Assembly (NCBI GenBank): GCA_002162755.1
Contig: MAAS01000029.1
Span: forward strand, 347,033-411,032
Reading direction: 5' to 3'
Source of the DNA: Gammaproteobacteria bacterium 50_400_T64
GTDB taxonomy: Bacteria; Pseudomonadota; Gammaproteobacteria; Pseudomonadales; Porticoccaceae
DNA: 64,000 nt
This document shows positions 62,577 through 64,000 of the stretch, in pieces. A program made the translations under genes and the position numbers. Each line of letters begins with the position of its first letter. Position 1 is the stretch's first letter. The notes beneath the pieces were generated by a model. The model was not told where the DNA came from and searched no databases. It was given only the letters and a program-made list of their open reading frames with translations.

Positions 62577-64000
62577 ATGACAGTAGTTGATACCACGTTT
62601 GGCAAAGTCAAAGCGCAGGAACAAGATGGTGTTTTGGCCTTTAAAGGCATTCCCTATGCGGCTCCGCCCATGGGCGAATTGCGCTGGCAGCCACCGCAGG
62701 ATCCCTGGCCCTGGGGTGGTGTTATCGATGGCAGTGAATACGGCAAGTGGGCGCCGCAGAATCGTTCTGACATGGTGGCGATTATGGGTGCTGATCTGGG
62801 TGAGCAAGATGAAGCTTGTCTGAGCCTCAATATCTGGACACCCGCTGCCGACTTTGCCAACCGCCCGGTGATGGTGTGGATACACGGAGGCGGCTTCACT
62901 GTTGGCGCCAGTAGTCAGGGGGTTTATGAGGGCCGCGAGCTGAGTCAGCACGGCGATGTCGTGGTAGTTACTATCAACTACCGCCTCGGTTTACTGGGTT
63001 TTGCCAACTTGAATGAGGTAACGGGTGGGCGAATTCCCGCCACCGGTAACGAGGGCTTACTTGATCAGGTGAAAGCCCTCGAATGGATACAGGACAATAT
63101 TGAGTTTTTTGGTGGTGATCCCGATAATGTCACTATTTTTGGTGAGTCCGCTGGGGGGATGAGTATTGGTGCGCTGCTGGGACTGCCAGCAGCGAAAGGC
63201 CTGTTTCACAAGGCTATTCCTCAGTCGGGTGCCTGCCACACGGTCGCTACCAAAGCATCGGGCACTTTGGTCGGCGAAGCGATTATTAAATTTGCTGAGC
63301 TCGATGCCCAGGGCCTGATGGCGGCGAATATGGACGACCTGTTACGTACTCAGCGTCGTATCGAAGGCGGTAAAGTTGAAGGCTACCCCCTATCAAAAAT
63401 CGGCAGCTTGCCATTTCGTCCGGTTGTTGATGGCAAGGTCTTACCCGAATTACCCATTGAGGCTGTGCGTAATGGCTCTGTCGCCCAGGTGCCGATTATG
63501 GCAGGCAGCACCCTCGATGAATGGCAGTTGTTTGGGGCTTTTCAGTCAGCAATCACCAAGTTGGATGATGAGACGATGGCGAAGCGGCTCGGCTACCTGG
63601 TTGACCCCGCTTATATTCCGGGCTTGGTCGAGGCCTATAAAGAAGCACTGGTGCAGCGTGGTATTGAGCCCACACCGCCACAAATCTTTATCGCTATTCA
63701 GACGGATCGTATTTTCCGCATGCCAGCCTTGCGTTTGCTCGAGGCCCAGAAAAAGCATAATAGTCAGGTTTATTCTTACTTGTTCGACTGGCAATCACCT
63801 GCTGCCAAAGGGGTGATGAAATCTTGTCACGCCGTCGAATTAGCCTATGTATTTGGAACTAACAAAAAGAAGGGAGCCGCAAAATTTTACGGGGAGGGGC
63901 CAGCGGCAGATACATTAGCTAAACAAACAATGGATGCCTGGGTGGCATTTGCTCGTAATGGCAACCCGGGCTGGGATGCTTACGATGAAGCAAGTCGAAG
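62577..64000 (+). CDS. Type-B carboxylesterase, C-terminus cut by window edge
   Basis: This 474-codon reading is the N-terminal and central part of a type-B carboxylesterase (COesterase), which hydrolyses carboxylic esters. AFKGIPYAAPPMGELRWQPP and VMVWIHGGGFTVGASSQ form the oxyanion region. The nucleophile Ser is in FGESAGGMSIGA near residue 188, the Glu in AGSTLDEWQLF, and the His in SCHAVELAYVFG. No signal peptide is seen. An AAGGA ribosome site precedes the ATG at 62577. The end lies beyond 64000. Confidence 0.92.
   Translation, partial: MTVVDTTFGKVKAQEQDGVLAFKGIPYAAPPMGELRWQPPQDPWPWGGVIDGSEYGKWAPQNRSDMVAIMGADLGEQDEACLSLNIWTPAADFANRPVMVWIHGGGFTVGASSQGVYEGRELSQHGDVVVVTINYRLGLLGFANLNEVTGGRIPATGNEGLLDQVKALEWIQDNIEFFGGDPDNVTIFGESAGGMSIGALLGLPAAKGLFHKAIPQSGACHTVATKASGTLVGEAIIKFAELDAQGLMAANMDDLLRTQRRIEGGKVEGYPLSKIGSLPFRPVVDGKVLPELPIEAVRNGSVAQVPIMAGSTLDEWQLFGAFQSAITKLDDETMAKRLGYLVDPAYIPGLVEAYKEALVQRGIEPTPPQIFIAIQTDRIFRMPALRLLEAQKKHNSQVYSYLFDWQSPAAKGVMKSCHAVELAYVFGTNKKKGAAKFYGEGPAADTLAKQTMDAWVAFARNGNPGWDAYDEASR

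Noticed and set aside
1-64000. CRISPR array, insertion sequence or prophage
   Set aside because: No spaced identical repeats, transposase motifs or phage genes were seen on either strand.

Overview
The window looks like chromosome of a marine gammaproteobacterium, probably Cellvibrionales/Spongiibacteraceae-like. That placement is an inference from the gene set (guaBA, pdxB, long-form queF, epmC, yadGH, alaA, DUF1285, DUF1499) and from a moderate-GC base composition; there is no rRNA to settle it. It holds about 50 intact genes, two tRNAs, several decayed genes and some unusually clear palindromic operators. No CRISPR array, insertion sequence or prophage was seen.

Region by region: 0-1.8 kb carries the start of a TonB-dependent siderophore receptor, a 2-Cys peroxiredoxin and an unknown Fur-box gene. 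2-5.2 kb is guaB-guaA (GMP synthesis) with a terminator-like hairpin between them. 5.2-6 kb holds a broken NTF2/SnoaL-like gene. 6-29.2 kb is a carbon-storage and fermentation island: an atypical pyruvate kinase-like protein, glucokinase, short-type alpha-glucan phosphorylase, acetate kinase, a transaldolase-phosphoglucose isomerase fusion, MalQ, a GH57 glucanase, GlgC, GlgB, a D-lactate dehydrogenase-like enzyme, GlgA, GAPDH and phosphoketolase. Read together they make and break down glycogen, then route fructose-6-phosphate through phosphoketolase to acetyl phosphate and acetate (with ATP from AckA), with triose phosphates going to pyruvate and lactate. This resembles a bifid-type shunt. Phosphoglucomutase and transketolase are not in the window.

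29.2-30.7 kb is gene-poor, with hairpins and short repeats. 30.7-42 kb is best read as a zinc-limitation island: an iron-type alcohol dehydrogenase, an 83-residue unknown protein, a COG0523 GTPase, an ABC exporter-type pair, a DUF3299 protein, and a DUF2796-zur-merC-hisI operon, followed by a GTP cyclohydrolase II, a TauE-like exporter and a ZIP transporter. Four intergenic sites in it share one 22-bp palindrome, which I propose is the Zur operator. 42-44.2 kb has two ferritin-like proteins and a class II glutamine amidotransferase. 44.3-49.9 kb has a stand-alone receiver domain, a potassium channel, two TetR regulators, a DUF1285 protein, an M20 peptidase and an unknown protein. 49.9-53.5 kb is decaying lipid/xenobiotic catabolism: an intact enoyl-CoA hydratase beside wrecked acyl-CoA dehydrogenase and amidohydrolase fragments. 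53.5-64 kb is mostly housekeeping: an alpha/beta hydrolase, tRNA-Glu and tRNA-Gly behind a strong promoter, yadGH-queF-epmC-pdxB, a small PA1571-type protein, alaA, msrB, a DUF1499 protein and a truncated type-B carboxylesterase.
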